Part shown: one piece after another, positions 44,996-55,755 of the stretch | Numbering within the stretch: the stretch's first letter is position 1 | How the letters are laid out: every line of letters begins with the position of its first letter | Assembly: GCA_010094025.1 (NCBI GenBank) | Contig: ML991861.1 | Coordinates: 1 to 64,000 of the forward strand | Direction of reading: 5' to 3' | Source: Viridothelium virens | Taxonomy: Eukaryota > Ascomycota > Dothideomycetes > Trypetheliales > Trypetheliaceae | Length of the DNA: 64,000 bases | Notes under the pieces: generated by a model | What the model was told of the DNA's origin: nothing | Databases searched by the model: none | Seen by the model: the letters and a program-made list of their open reading frames with translations, nothing else | Made by a program: the position numbers and the translations under genes

Positions 44996-46830
44996 ATGTT
45001 TCCAGCTTTGCTCACGGCATCGGATTGTACCTCTCATGTGCATCTTGTCATCGGCTCGAACCCTCTGGCTGGTGCTCGTTGCACCAAGTCCCTTGAGGTT
45101 GGCGCAAAACCGATCCTCATTGCTCCTGAGGATTCTCGACTTCATTATGGACTGGTCAGCAGGATTGATGCTGGTGAAGTGAGATGGATCAAAAGAGAAT
45201 TTCAAGATAATGATCTGACAACTCTGGGGAGGGAAGAGGTTGACTATGTAGTTGACGCCGTTTTCGTGACCAAAGGGAGACAGGCGCAGAGTGAGTTTAA
45301 GAGTTTCTATGCTATCTTCTATATAGAAATTACGAGTAGGAAGACATGTCAACTGATAATTCAATGCGTTCAGGTCCCTATATATCCAATCTCTGCCGCC
45401 GCCTTCGCATTCCGGTCAACGTCGCTGATGCACCCAATCTCTGCACCTTCACAATCCTCTCTACACACTCTGATGGACCTTTGCAAATCGGTGTGACAAC
45501 ATCAGGCAAGGGATGCAAAATGGCATCCCGAATCCGTCGCGAAATCTCAAAGGCTCTTCCCCCGAACTTGGGCACTGGCGTCGAAAGACTAGGAATTATC
45601 CGGCGAAGGATATGGGAAGAAGACCACGCAGCAGAAATGGCCGTAACCGGCGAGCTCGAGGACGACGACGACGGCGAAGGCCAAACATCCGCCTTCAACA
45701 GACTCATCACACCCGAAGACGTCGAGGCAGTCCGAACCCGACGAATGCGCTGGCTCGCTCAAATCTGCGAATATTGGCCCCTCGCCCGACTCGCCAGCCT
45801 CACCGACGCCGACATCGATTCCGTCCTAAAAAGCTATCCCACCACCCTCCCCTCCTCCGCCAACACCCTCAACTCCAGTCCCTCCACCCACGCCACTCCC
45901 CCACCCCCACCTCTCCCCCTCCCCAGCCCTCTCCTCCCACCCCGCCGCGGCCTCATCATCCTCGCGGGCTCAGGCCCAGGCCACCCCTCCCTCCTCACCC
46001 TCGCCACCCTGCACGCCATCCGCGCCGCCTCCCTAATCCTCGCCGACAAGCTCGTGCCCTCCGGGATCCTCGCCCTAATCCCTCGGCGCACCCCCGTCGA
46101 GATCGCACGGAAATTCCCAGGGAACGCCGACGCCGCGCAGGACGAGCTACTACGTCTTGGGCTCTCGGCGCTGGAGCAAGGGAAAACGGTGGTGCGTCTG
46201 AAGCAGGGAGATCCTTATTTGTATGGGCGTGGCGCCGAGGAGCTGGCGTGGTTTCGGGAGAGGGGCTGGGGCGAGCGCGTGCTGGTGCTGCCCGGGGTGA
46301 CGAGCGCGTTGGCGGGGCCGCTGTTTGCGGGGGTGCCGGCGACGCATCGCGGGGTGGCGGATCAGGTGGTGGTGTTGACGGGGACGGGGAGGAAGGGGGC
46401 GAGGACGGAGAGTCCGGCGTTTGGGCCGACGAGGACGTGTGTGTTTTTGATGGCGTTGCATCGGTTGGGGGAGGTGGTGAAGGGGCTAGCTGGTCAGTCG
46501 CTGGATTCTGCCTCCGGAGGTGATGGGTTGGAGACGAAGGAGCGGTGGCCGGAGCAGACGCCGTGTGCGGTGATTGAACGGGCGTCGTGCCCAGATCAGA
46601 GAGTGATTCGAACGACGTTGGAGTTTGTTTGTGCGGCCGTTGAGGAAGAGGGGAGTAGGCCACCTGGTTTGCTGGTGGTTGGTGCTGCGTGTGAAGTCTT
46701 GCATAAACCGAAGCAAAGGTGGGTAGTTGAAGAAGGGTTGGGAATCAATGGCAATATAGAAGAACTGGGCCGAGTTGGCGATTGGAATTCCCTCCAGGAG
46801 ATATGCCAGAAAGGGACAGCTCCAGAATAG
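44996..46830 (+). CDS. MET1: Sirohaem synthase: Met8-like N-terminus fused to uroporphyrinogen-III methyltransferase (Met1)
   Basis: Makes sirohaem, the prosthetic group of sulfite and nitrite reductase. Exons 44996-45290 and 45374-46830 join as AQS-PYISNLCRRL over an 83-base intron, about 583 residues. The N-terminal 170 residues follow the Met8/CysG fold: GSNPLAGARCTKSLEVGAKPILIAPE, VDYVVDAVF, NVADAPNLCTFTILSTH and SGKGCKMASRIRREI. After a linker with a seven-Pro run comes the SUMT domain: GLIILAGSGPGHPSLLTLATL, ADKLVPSGILALIP, RLKQGDPYLYGRGAEELAW, VLPGVTSALAGPLFAGVPATHRGVADQV and LVVGAACEVLHK. The Met8-like part lacks an evident GxGxxG nucleotide motif (it reads IGSNPLAG), so full dehydrogenase activity is uncertain. 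Third codon positions change from C-rich to G-rich near 46130. Confidence 0.93.
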
Positions 46831-47497
46831 GAAAAAAACCAGACTTCTTCAAGCTAGGTAAAACGACTCCATTCGAACAGAGCTCGAAAATCCGGCCCAC
46901 CAGTTTCGGGATGTCTAATGGCAGAATGATTTCCTGCGTTCCCTTTCCCTCTCAATTCGACTTTTGAGAATGCAAATATCATTTTCAATGCCTCTCTCCT
47001 TCTTTCCACATCAAATATTCCAATTTAACGAAAAAAGGGATCGCACACAATTCCATATACTCATCGTGATGTGTGTGGAACTCAGCCTCATCTCCTAAAA
47101 TCACCACCAATGACCAGGTCATCCACCCACGTCAGATTTCCTACACTTTGCATGAACCGCGACCGCGCATCGTATGACGTATCGACTATCCCTCACAGCT
47201 GTTTGAGGGATCTGACCATCGCATGATGCGCTTTCTCTGCAGTAAGGGGGAAGAGTAAGCTCACCAAAGCACGGCTCCCCACGACTGTGCCTCTTTGCCT
47301 TCAGCAGACCCAAACCCTCTCAAGTTGTAATTACATGTCTGCTGACATGGTTATGGCTGGCAAGTATTCTATAATATGGGAATGGGTTTCCTGAAATTCC
47401 ATATCCTACAAGTTCTGAGTTTGAGTTGCTTCAATTTACAGCTTTCGCTTTTGGTCGTCGTTGTCAATTCTATTGGAGTATCCTCTATAAATTTATC
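46831..47497. other. Intergenic, no gene recognised
   Basis: About 670 bases with no assignable frame. It probably holds the MET1 3' end and the promoter of the small wall-protein gene. Confidence 0.5.
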
Positions 47498-48080
47498 ATG
47501 GCATCCCCTATTTCCATCCTTTTGATTTTTATGCTCGCTTCTCTTTCTCTTATACCCACAGTCAACTCAGGTATTAACCCGTCCCCAAACCCCAAATCCT
47601 ACACGCCTCTTTCCTTCCCATAGTCTACGGACTAATCCCTCTCCAGATGCTGTCAACCCCTTACTCCAACCCCGTCAAGGCTCGCCAACCTCCAGCATCG
47701 TCTACTGGCCCTCCTACTCCGATGTCTCCAACCCAGCTCTGCCAGTCCGCAGCACCCCTGTTGGCGGCTCCACGGTCAAACTGCCCATCGGCATTACCAC
47801 TGTTCCAGGGACAGTTACGGCGCCTAATAGAGCAGGGCAATTAAAGGCTGAGGCCACTTCATCGGGCCAATCTAGCGTCACCAATACGGTGAACTCGCCG
47901 ATTACTGCTCAAGGGAGTGGCCATTCAGAGGCGTCGAGCACAGCGACCCCTCATGCAACTACAAGCGCGGCTCAAGGTCTAGGAGAGCGGGACGTGATGA
48001 TGTGGTGCCTGGTGATGGGTGTATGGGTGACGCTATTTGGCGGTATGGACCTATATGGATGGTTGTTACTGCCATTGTAA
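47498..48080 (+). CDS. Small Ser/Thr-rich GPI-anchored wall protein (predicted)
   Basis: I do not recognise a named family. Two exons, 47498-47570 and 47647-48080, join as NS-DAVNPLLQPRQGS over a 76-base intron with a good CAG acceptor, giving 168 residues. The N-terminus (MASPISILLIFMLASLSLIPTVNS) is a typical signal peptide, ending just at the intron. The middle is Ser/Thr/Ala/Pro/Gly-rich with many potential O-glycosylation sites (TSSGQSSVTNTVNS, EASSTATPHATTS). The C-terminus is a hydrophobic helix (WCLVMGVWVTLFGG and on) after GERDV, as in GPI-attached proteins. The likely place is plasma membrane or cell wall. The gene is easy to miss because each exon alone is short. Confidence 0.7.
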
Positions 48081-48472
48081 GGACACGAAAGGAGACGAAC
48101 CACCTCAGAGACGTAGGTATCGAGGGATGTACGACTATACGATGTACCGAAAGCATGTCAGAGATGTCCAGGCTGGCTTCATGATTTACGGCTCCATTGT
48201 TTCAGCTTTGAAGGCAAAGTAGATCGGTCTAGTGTAGGGAATTCCGGCACATTTGGGCGATGTGTCTTATCAATTAGTCATAGCAATCGCATCAAACGAC
48301 GCTGTGAAATGTCTCTCATTGTCGCAAGAATGAGGCCGCGATTGCGCGAAGCGCCGACCCCCGAAAGTGCGAGAATCGAAGGAAGGGGGTGGGAGAGATA
48401 CCTGAACGTCTGATGCAGAGTGGTATGCCTTTGTCTATCTCTATGAACTCTTCTCGCGCCTTGTATATCCCA

Positions 48473-50595
48473 TCACCCTTCAAAAACACCATGATTCAAG
48501 TCAACCCCGAAATCCTTAGCCATGCTCTTCATCTTCCCCTCCAGCTCATCTTCCATGCCCATACCTTGGCCCGCCCACTGCTTGAGCTTGGCCCACCAGA
48601 AGATTAGATCACTCCCGAACATCACAACTTTGAATTTCGCATGGTCCCACCAGCCCTTGATTTCTTGGTTCCAAGATCGCTTCCTACTCTCAGCCAATGC
48701 TCGACTCGCCCAGGTGCCCGTGATCTTGATGCGATTCACAGGCGATCCGAGGAACTGGTTATTACCCTGCACGATTCTCAGATTGCGGCCCAAGAAGAGC
48801 AGTTCTCTGGGGAAGTTTTCTTCCTCAGCAAGTAATTTCTTAATGCCACTGCGCATACGCATCTGCATCTCGTACGCCCGCTCCTGGGCCTCCTTACCCT
48901 TCAACTCTTTGCCCAATCCCGCCGCGGTGCTCCCGTCACCACCCTCATACGGTCGCATGAGCGTCGCAGAGGCGAAGATATCCGGAGCCGCGATGCCCCA
49001 GCTTTTCGCAATCTCGCTGATGGCATCGTTGTCGAAGATCATCAAACTCCGCCAGAACCGCGCGTATTGGAGTCGGAAAGTGGGAGACATGTCGATGTAG
49101 AGGCCGTGATCGAGAAGCACCAGTTCGGATTTTCCGGAGGGTTGGCGTCGGATGAGGATGTTGCCGGGGTGCGGATCGCAGTGGACAAAGCCCCAGAGGA
49201 ACATTTGCGCGCTGAAGAGATCTGTCATAGTTTGCATAACTTGCGGGAGCGATACTCCAAGGCCGCCATCGCCTTGGGGGCCTTTCCATTGGGTTCGAGA
49301 AGGTTTCAGACGCTCATGATTGGGATCAGGAGCTGGTGTAGGGGAGGGTTTAGAGGATGGAGGATCTAACGGAGTACCCCTGCAGCCTGGTGAGCCACGA
49401 CGCCAGCCTCCGTGCCAAGGTTTGGTGATGCCATCTTTGTCCCAGAGACGTACGCCTTCTATCCATTCGGCAGTCATGACACGTTTTGAGGAAAGTTCAT
49501 GATAAACGCGCGGAATGTGGACGCGGTCGCGCAGACGCGGCTCGGCGGCTATGTACTTTGCCATTTTCTCAGAGTTCTGGGCTTCGTTTTGAAAGTCTGT
49601 CTCGAGCATAAGGCGTTCGGTAATGTAGGGGACAAGGCTGTACATGGGTATATCAAACCAGTATGTATAGATGCGCGCAACGATCCTATGGAATGTTAGG
49701 ACAGGCTTTAATGATAAACCCAATGATTGGCGAGATTACTCGTCTATCCTCACTTGAAAGCCCACAAATCCCAACCAACCTGTCTCTGGATCTCTCTTTT
49801 CTGGATCTTGATCGCAACCTCTCTCCCATCCTCCAAGCGCGCCCAATGGACTTGGGCTACACTTGCACTTGCCTTGGCTGTCCGCTCCATGACACCTTTC
49901 TTGCCTTCCTGCACATCTGCTGGATCAAAGCTTACTCCAAAGACTTCCTCTACCCTTTTACCGAAGTCTTCCTCTATGACTCTTCGCACATCTTTCCACG
50001 AGTTTTGTGGTGCATCATCGAACATCTTTGCGAACATCTTCTGAAACTCTGGTGGCAGGATGGCGCTTTGCATAGCGATCGCCTGTCCGATCTTCAAGTA
50101 GAGGCCCCCGTTTGTAGACAGCAAGTCACAGAGCATTTGTGCATTCCGAGCGTGAAGGTCTTTTATCGATTTTGCAAGCGGAGGATGGGCACGGAAATTG
50201 ATCTTGTAATCCAAGGCTGCTATTGTTCCAAAGATGAAGGTTCGACCCGAGCGGGTGAGGACGGAATCATAATAGCGAGTGTCAAGGTACCAGATGGCAA
50301 CAGAGGCGAGGGAGGTGTAGAGCAGACGCCGGAGCCATTTGCGTGAGCGATGATATGTTCTTGGAGGCCTCGGCTTGGGCAGTGAAGAAGGCGAAGGAGG
50401 CCTGAGAGGTTCAAATCGTCCATGCTGGGAGAGTCGTGAAGAAGAATGTATTTTGTAGGTTTGAGTAAATACGAAGTTGCTCGCACGAGGGTTTCTTGAT
50501 GTAGGTGTAACTAATTTTGCTGGTAGGGAATGCAGAGACTGGGAGCTCCATTGCCGGGCGCATCGCGAGCAAACGCCCGGCAGCCCCAAAATCAT
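48473..50595 (-). CDS. ABC1/ADCK-family atypical kinase, ADCK1/MCP2-like
   Basis: UbiB-type protein-kinase-like protein of mitochondria; yeast Mcp2 affects mitochondrial lipid homeostasis, and relatives affect ubiquinone metabolism. Exons 50595-49754 and 49685-48473 join as AFK-IVARIYTYWFDIP over a 68-base intron, about 685 residues. The N-terminus (MILGLPGVCSRCARQW and Ser/Arg/Pro-rich up to residue 70) suits an import signal, followed by a short helix (LLYTSLASVAIWYL). Family marks: NGGLYLKIGQAIAMQ (KxGQ), ASASVAQVH (the A-rich loop), VAIKIQ, ETDFQNEA (ExD), HCDPHPGN and LVLLDHGLY. A Pro/Ser-rich insert of about 60 residues (KPWHGGWRRGSP to GDGGLGV) sits between the two lobes. The first Met of the open frame is far upstream; 50595 is preferred because the presequence starts there. 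Confidence 0.9.
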
Positions 50596-50867
50596 TGTAT
50601 TTAGGAGTTGAGAGGAGGTGGCGGCCAAGAGTCGTTCATTGAGGAAAGATATGGTGACGCCATTCATCGCAGATTTCCGTATCCGGTCTAGAGCCCTGAC
50701 CATGGGACGTTCAAGGCGATCAACGACTCTTCCGCTGCTGCTTTTCTTCTTCCTCGGACGGCAACATATAGTAGGGGAAAGATTGCGCAAGGTAGATTGA
50801 AGACATGGGTGCGGTCTTTTTGGCAAATCTCTTCCTTCAAGCTGTCCATGGGTTTGAGATGGTCTCC

Positions 50868-51452
50868 TTATGCTGGAGTCCGAGGCCGGATCTTCTTCAG
50901 CATCTTCCCTGCCTTTCCAGCCCATCGGCGTGGATTGAAGCGTGCTTTTCCTTCTCCCTCTGCAGCTGTTTCTTCGTCTGGTTCAGATTCCCATGCTGCG
51001 TTCTCTGGCTTCTTTGCTTCCTCCACAGCCGCCCAAGCCTGGAACGTTACCTTTCCTATTTCCACATCATTACCTTCTCCTTCACTGCCTACCAGCTCAC
51101 GGTCATCCCCTTCAAATTCCTCTCGCTCGACGATCAGCTCGGCTTGCCCACTGTCTGCCCATCGTTCTCCATTGATCGTTTCTAGTTCAAGTGTCATGTG
51201 CTCATCTCTCGTAATTTCTACTTGCGCAGCTCTACGCGCCACTCGCCGTCCGCGAGCAGTTTCCACTGAAGCTCCGGCGCAATGACACTTTGCACAGCGA
51301 TCTTCAAATGGCACTGATCGGAGTTGTAAAGCCGGGCAATAGGGGTTCACTCCGGGATTGTTGTATTTGGTCCTGGCTGTAGGGCATCGAGCAATCCCCC
51401 AGCGAAAAGAGTGGCCGCAGCCTTGGTACTTGGTCCACAGGTCAAGACACAT
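50868..51452 (-). CDS. Hypothetical protein with Cys/His-rich N-terminus
   Basis: I do not recognise the function. A single exon of about 194 residues starts at MCLDLWTKYQGCGHSFRW; an in-frame Met three residues earlier is also possible. The first 65 residues hold Cys and His spaced as in small fungal zinc-binding or cysteine-rich proteins (CGH, ARC, YC, C-KCHC). The rest is charged: acidic (EREEFEGDDRELVGSEGEG) followed by a basic end (RRWAGKAGKMLKKIRPRTP). There is no signal peptide or membrane helix. It lies head to tail with the kinase gene, 270 bases upstream of it, and shares its direction. Many filamentous ascomycetes have similar short proteins, but no role is known to me. Confidence 0.55.
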   Translation of the reverse strand: MCLDLWTKYQGCGHSFRWGIARCPTARTKYNNPGVNPYCPALQLRSVPFEDRCAKCHCAGASVETARGRRVARRAAQVEITRDEHMTLELETINGERWADSGQAELIVEREEFEGDDRELVGSEGEGNDVEIGKVTFQAWAAVEEAKKPENAAWESEPDEETAAEGEGKARFNPRRWAGKAGKMLKKIRPRTPA

Positions 51453-51705
51453 TGTGAGCAATGATATTAGGATATCAGCCCCTTGGATTGACGAGATTCT
51501 TATGTCTTTGTGTGGACTGGAAGCGCGTTTGTTGTTGCGTCTTGATAAACAAAAGTGCAGCTTGTTTCTATCAAACGCACTAGCACGCCATGACTATCAC
51601 AAGGAGGCAAATGTGTTTCTATATGGTGATGACAAACTTGTAACTCCTGCTCACACTTTTGTTTTGATCACTATTTGACGTCAACACAGATACATAAGCA
51701 ACCTA

Positions 51706-51886
51706 CCTTACCGCGGCTGGGGGTTTCCTCAACTGGTAATTAATACAATGTTACCTCAGTTTAATTATTATGACCATGTTGGCCCATGTTCAGGCGGTGT
51801 TAACATGGACCAACAAGGTCATAACAGTAAAGTCGAAATAACATTATGTTAATTACCAGTTGAAGAACCCCCCAGCCGCGGTAAAG
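51706..51886. mobile_element. 181-base palindromic MITE, copy 4
   Basis: Ends CCTTACCGCGGCTGGGGGTT and CCCCAGCCGCGGTAAAG, with TA on both sides (51704-51705 and 51887-51888). It shares AATACAATGTTACCTCAGTT and the inner CATGTTGGCCCATGTT with copy 1. It sits between the orphan gene and the end of SEC21, the only copy in the gene-dense half. Length equal to the others shows little indel decay. Confidence 0.88.
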
Positions 51887-51888
51887 TA

Positions 51889-52296
51889 GCACCCCAACAT
51901 TAAGGGATGCAATATAAAGTGTCGACGGGGCGCACGAAGACTCAGGGACACTGTGACTTGCTGGAGTTCAAGATCTTGCTGGGGGCCTCTCGGGTCGTAG
52001 AACGCTAGAATAGTACTACCACCGAGATCCTCCCCTCGTTCTGCAACATCCCACAAATGCACTTGTCTACGGTCCTCAAGCACGTACTGCTGAGGGACCC
52101 CCCGAATCCATGCAGGCTAATAGAGATGTGTGAACCAAACCAATGCAATTTGGTAAGATCAGTATGTTGCTCGGTTATCCTTTCGACTTCGCAAGCTATC
52201 TATGCTTGCTAGCAATACAATAGGATGCAGTAGCATACAGAACACCTTTTGGCAAATTTTCCGCCAGAGATAGATGGGATCCCCAAAAATTCAGTC
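51889..52296. other. Intergenic, no gene recognised
   Basis: About 400 bases between the MITE and the 3' end of SEC21, with no assignable frame. Probably includes the SEC21 3' untranslated region. Confidence 0.5.
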
Positions 52297-55200
52297 TCAA
52301 GAAACGCTACCAACCATGAGCGCCGCAACGCCTTCTTCTTCCGCCCTGGCTTCGATCTTCATCGTGACGCCAGCTTTGGCACTATACGCCATCCGGACCA
52401 TGGCAGCTACCTTCCCACCCGAAACCGTCTTACCGTACAATTTCAAGGTATGCGTGCTGTTGCTGAGGGTGACTTCCGTGCCATCTAAAGGCTGAAGACA
52501 GAGGGTCTTTGTAAGCGTTTCTGTAGCTTCTGTAAGGCTTATTAGTAGCTGCATTTGGGACACAGACTCATGAGAAAGATACTGACCAGCTATGCTCTTC
52601 ATGTTGCTGAGCTGTAATGTCTCGCTTGCTTCTTCGCCAGCGCCTGCTTGCTCCCAGACATTGTCAAAGCTCCCCGCATATGCCGGAGTGACGTAGTCAG
52701 CGCCGTTGAGCTCGAGCTCCTCAATTTCGTACTCATCGTCATAACCCGTTTCTTCTGGTTCGTTCGTAGTGGGGTCAATCTCTCGGCTCGTAAATTTAAG
52801 CACGTTGCTGAAGCTTGTGGCGACAAAGCTGTTCTCGCCCTCTAGACGCTTGAAGGAAACATATACAGTGCCAGGTTCATTAGCCGTAAGTTTGGCGACG
52901 GGAATAATGTATTCCTCTTCTAGTGCAACTTCATCATCCTCGGATGTTGGCGTCGCGACCACGGAAACATCAGTAAGCACCACCTCAGCTAGAGTGTTCT
53001 TAATATCGAATTGCAAAACGATATGTTCTTTGAAGACGTGTTTGATAGCCGTGACAACGTATTCGGTCTCGCTTTCTGTAAGCTCGGCAATAGGTGAAGA
53101 TTTCAGAACGCCACCAAATGCTGCAATTTCGGGAATACGTTGGAATTCTTGGGTGTATTTTTCTGTAAGTGCAGTCGCATTTTGCGATGCCTCGGCAACT
53201 GTACGAGTTGCAGGCTTAGGACCAGTCGATGGAGCTTTGAGCGTTGGTGTTGCAGTTGTGAGCTTCTTGGTACGATCTTCCGCATCGGCTTGCTCTCGTG
53301 TAACGACTGGGATTTTCGAGAGGTCGAAAGCAGTGCCAAAAGTGTCTTTGTCATCAGAGGTAACGTACATGACGAGTTGATGCTCCAGCACAGGGAGGGA
53401 GAACATGGAGTCTGAACCGGATTAGCTGATTGTAATTAGACGTTATGACTGCGTTTGACAAGCATACCATTTCGTACGAATTTGGACGACATTTCATCAT
53501 CTTCTTCCATCAGCCGCAGATTGAGTGCAGCACGGTCACGGACTTCATCGTCAGTATCATCCAGGCACCGAGTTAGCAGTACTCGAACACTGCTTTTGAC
53601 TTCAGGATCCTTTTGACCAACACCGAACTTGGCTAAAGCTGTGACAGCAGCAGCACGCACGATGGCATTCTCAAGGACCACACGGTTGTAAATGTAGCGA
53701 ATGTACTTTGTTGGTTGACTTGTCTTGGGTCCTTCCATGCCAAGGAGATGTAATATCCGAACCGCGAGTTTCGTGAATTCGCAGTCTTCGATAAACTCGC
53801 ACAAATGAGCCAAGGCTAGAAATGTCAACGTCAATAGTATTGTACAGTGTAAGTTGACTGACCATCTTCCTTGCTTTCAGGGACGAATTTAATTAGGTCG
53901 AACATGCTCTCCACCACACTGCGTTTGAACTCATAACCACCTTCGTCCCGCAATATTCCACTCAAGAATGCTAGCATGCCAGCCTGCTTGCTGGGGAACT
54001 TGAGGCATAATGTGCGAATAGCTTCGACGATTGTGACCTTGAATTCATCAGTTATCTCGGACATGAAGCCTGATATTTGCTTCATTAACCGGTCAACGCT
54101 GGATTCGTTGCCCGTCTTGAGGAGCGTCGTGATAGCAAAAGTGGCGATGGAACGATTGCTGTTGGAGATGAGAGACTCGATATCGGGATTGCATGATCTG
54201 ACGGCATCGGGCTTGAAAGAAGCGAAATTGTGGAGAATACGGATAGCCGCAAATTTCGTAACCGCGCGTGGAGATGTAAGGAAAAGTTGGAGGACGTGAA
54301 TAGCTTGAACAACTTCAGCATCGGTCACATCACGCATATCGCATATTGCCTTTGCCGCCTCAAAATTGACCATTTCGCTCTTATGCCGTAACCAGCCGTC
54401 CAGGAGCTGCATCATTGGTTTTCTTAGACCTTGATCGTCCTCTGCTAATTTTGCCGCTAGTCTAACAAGCATGACAGTAGCTGCTGGACTCTTCACCACA
54501 CCAGCGGCACTATATTGCTGTACCATTTTGACGAGAGCCATCCGGTCGTGAGACCGCATCTGATAGAGGAGGCCAATTGCATGATATTGGGTCATGTAAT
54601 TAGTGCTAGCAGTGAGCTGGGAATGCTGGCTACCTCCAAAGGAGAATACACCACCGGACTTTGATGCCGATGCTGCCTCTTGTGTTTCACTCTGCCATCT
54701 CCGGACAACATCTCGGGCGATGGGAAGGAGGTGATACGAGGAAACGAGGGCAGCGGAGGAGACGGAGGGTGTTTTGTCGACAATGGCAGTCTTTATAGGA
54801 CGTTCAATGATTTGCGCCGTAGGAGCCTTGGATAGTTAGCATTGTCGATCGGTCTGAGAGTGCGTAGAACCATACATCTATTATCCTGCATAGCGCTCGT
54901 ATTGCGTTTGCTCGATAGAGAACATCGCTGCCAACAGCAGTATCTTTCATGACACTATTTGTTATGACCATGACATCTTCTGCGCTATGTGCCAACTCCT
55001 TGATAACGAGGTAGACCATTTGTCGCAAACTTGCATCTTTATTCTGGAAAAGCTTGGAGATACCAAAAAAGAGCTCGGTAGCTTCATTGGTAGGGAACTT
55101 CTCGCCCGTAAAAAGAAGCAAGGCGATCTTCGTCAAAAGGATCCGACATTTTCGAGGAGATATAGGGGAGGAATTGAAGACGCGGGCTTTCCACAGGCTT

Positions 55201-55312
55201 TAGCGGTGCTGTGAACAGCTTGGTAGATTTGTATACCTTCTTGAAAGACAGCAGTTCGGTCTACCTTCACGGTAACGCCATCTGCGTCTTCATCCTTCTT
55301 ATTGTAGCTCAT
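52297..55312 (-). CDS. SEC21: Coatomer subunit gamma (COPI)
   Basis: Essential subunit of the COPI coat, which forms vesicles at the Golgi for retrograde transport to the ER. Five or more exons lie on the minus strand. Exon 1 (55312-55237) reads MSYNKKDEDADGVTVKVDRTAVFQE and joins at 55186 as EARVFNSSPISPRKCRILLTKIALLL. HEAT-like repeats follow: TNEATELFFGISKLFQNKD, SVMKDTAVGSDVLYRANAIRALCRI and GLLYQMRSHDRMALVKMVQQY. A linker at about 53220-53340 precedes the C-terminal appendage, which ends AEEEGVAALMVGSVS. An in-frame intron inside the last exon (from MKSIA to EATETLTKTL, near 52535-52590) has a clear CTACTAAT-like branch site, so a direct read-through would add false residues. Exon edges inside the gene are partly approximate. 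Confidence 0.93.
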
Positions 55313-55755
55313 TTCGCCAGCACGCCAGCTCGGAGCGTGCGCCTGGTCGAAACTCCTTACACTTTCCAGGCGATTACATGCAAGGTCTGGGGACGACTGC
55401 CTCTTAACCGACGAAAGGCTTAGGGTTGGGTCAATTGACTAGGTACTGCAAAAGAGGCGATTCTTCGGAGGGTTGAGGTGGGATTCAACTCAACGAGTTA
55501 AACACAAGGACTGGTAAATGTGTGAGCCTTTCGTTCAATCTCATGCCTGGTTTAATGTTTCGTGGCCAGGTGGAGTGGGATGAGGGTCACGTGGCGGAAC
55601 TTTTTTGACGCGCGGGCATGAACTTGGGGAATTGCGCGTACAGGTTTTCCACAGGCAACGGGGGATTGATATTCTCAAGGCTACAGTCCTGAATTTTCTA
55701 AAGTCGCATCTCTTGCGTGTGAACAGTACTTTCTTTACCTCCCCTAAGATTCAAT
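55313..55755. promoter_or_regulatory. Shared divergent promoter of SEC21 and PLP2
   Basis: The 443 bases between two divergent housekeeping genes. No named factor site is claimed; the stretch is inferred to hold both core promoters because no other gene fits. Confidence 0.45.

Noticed and set aside
45513-46663. Long overlapping open frames of 336 and 222 codons on both strands inside MET1
   Set aside because: Arg/Pro-rich low-complexity products of the C-rich and G-rich codon use of MET1; no family features.
52769-53380. 203-codon open frame antisense to SEC21
   Set aside because: Ser/Val-rich shadow of the gamma-COP reading frame.
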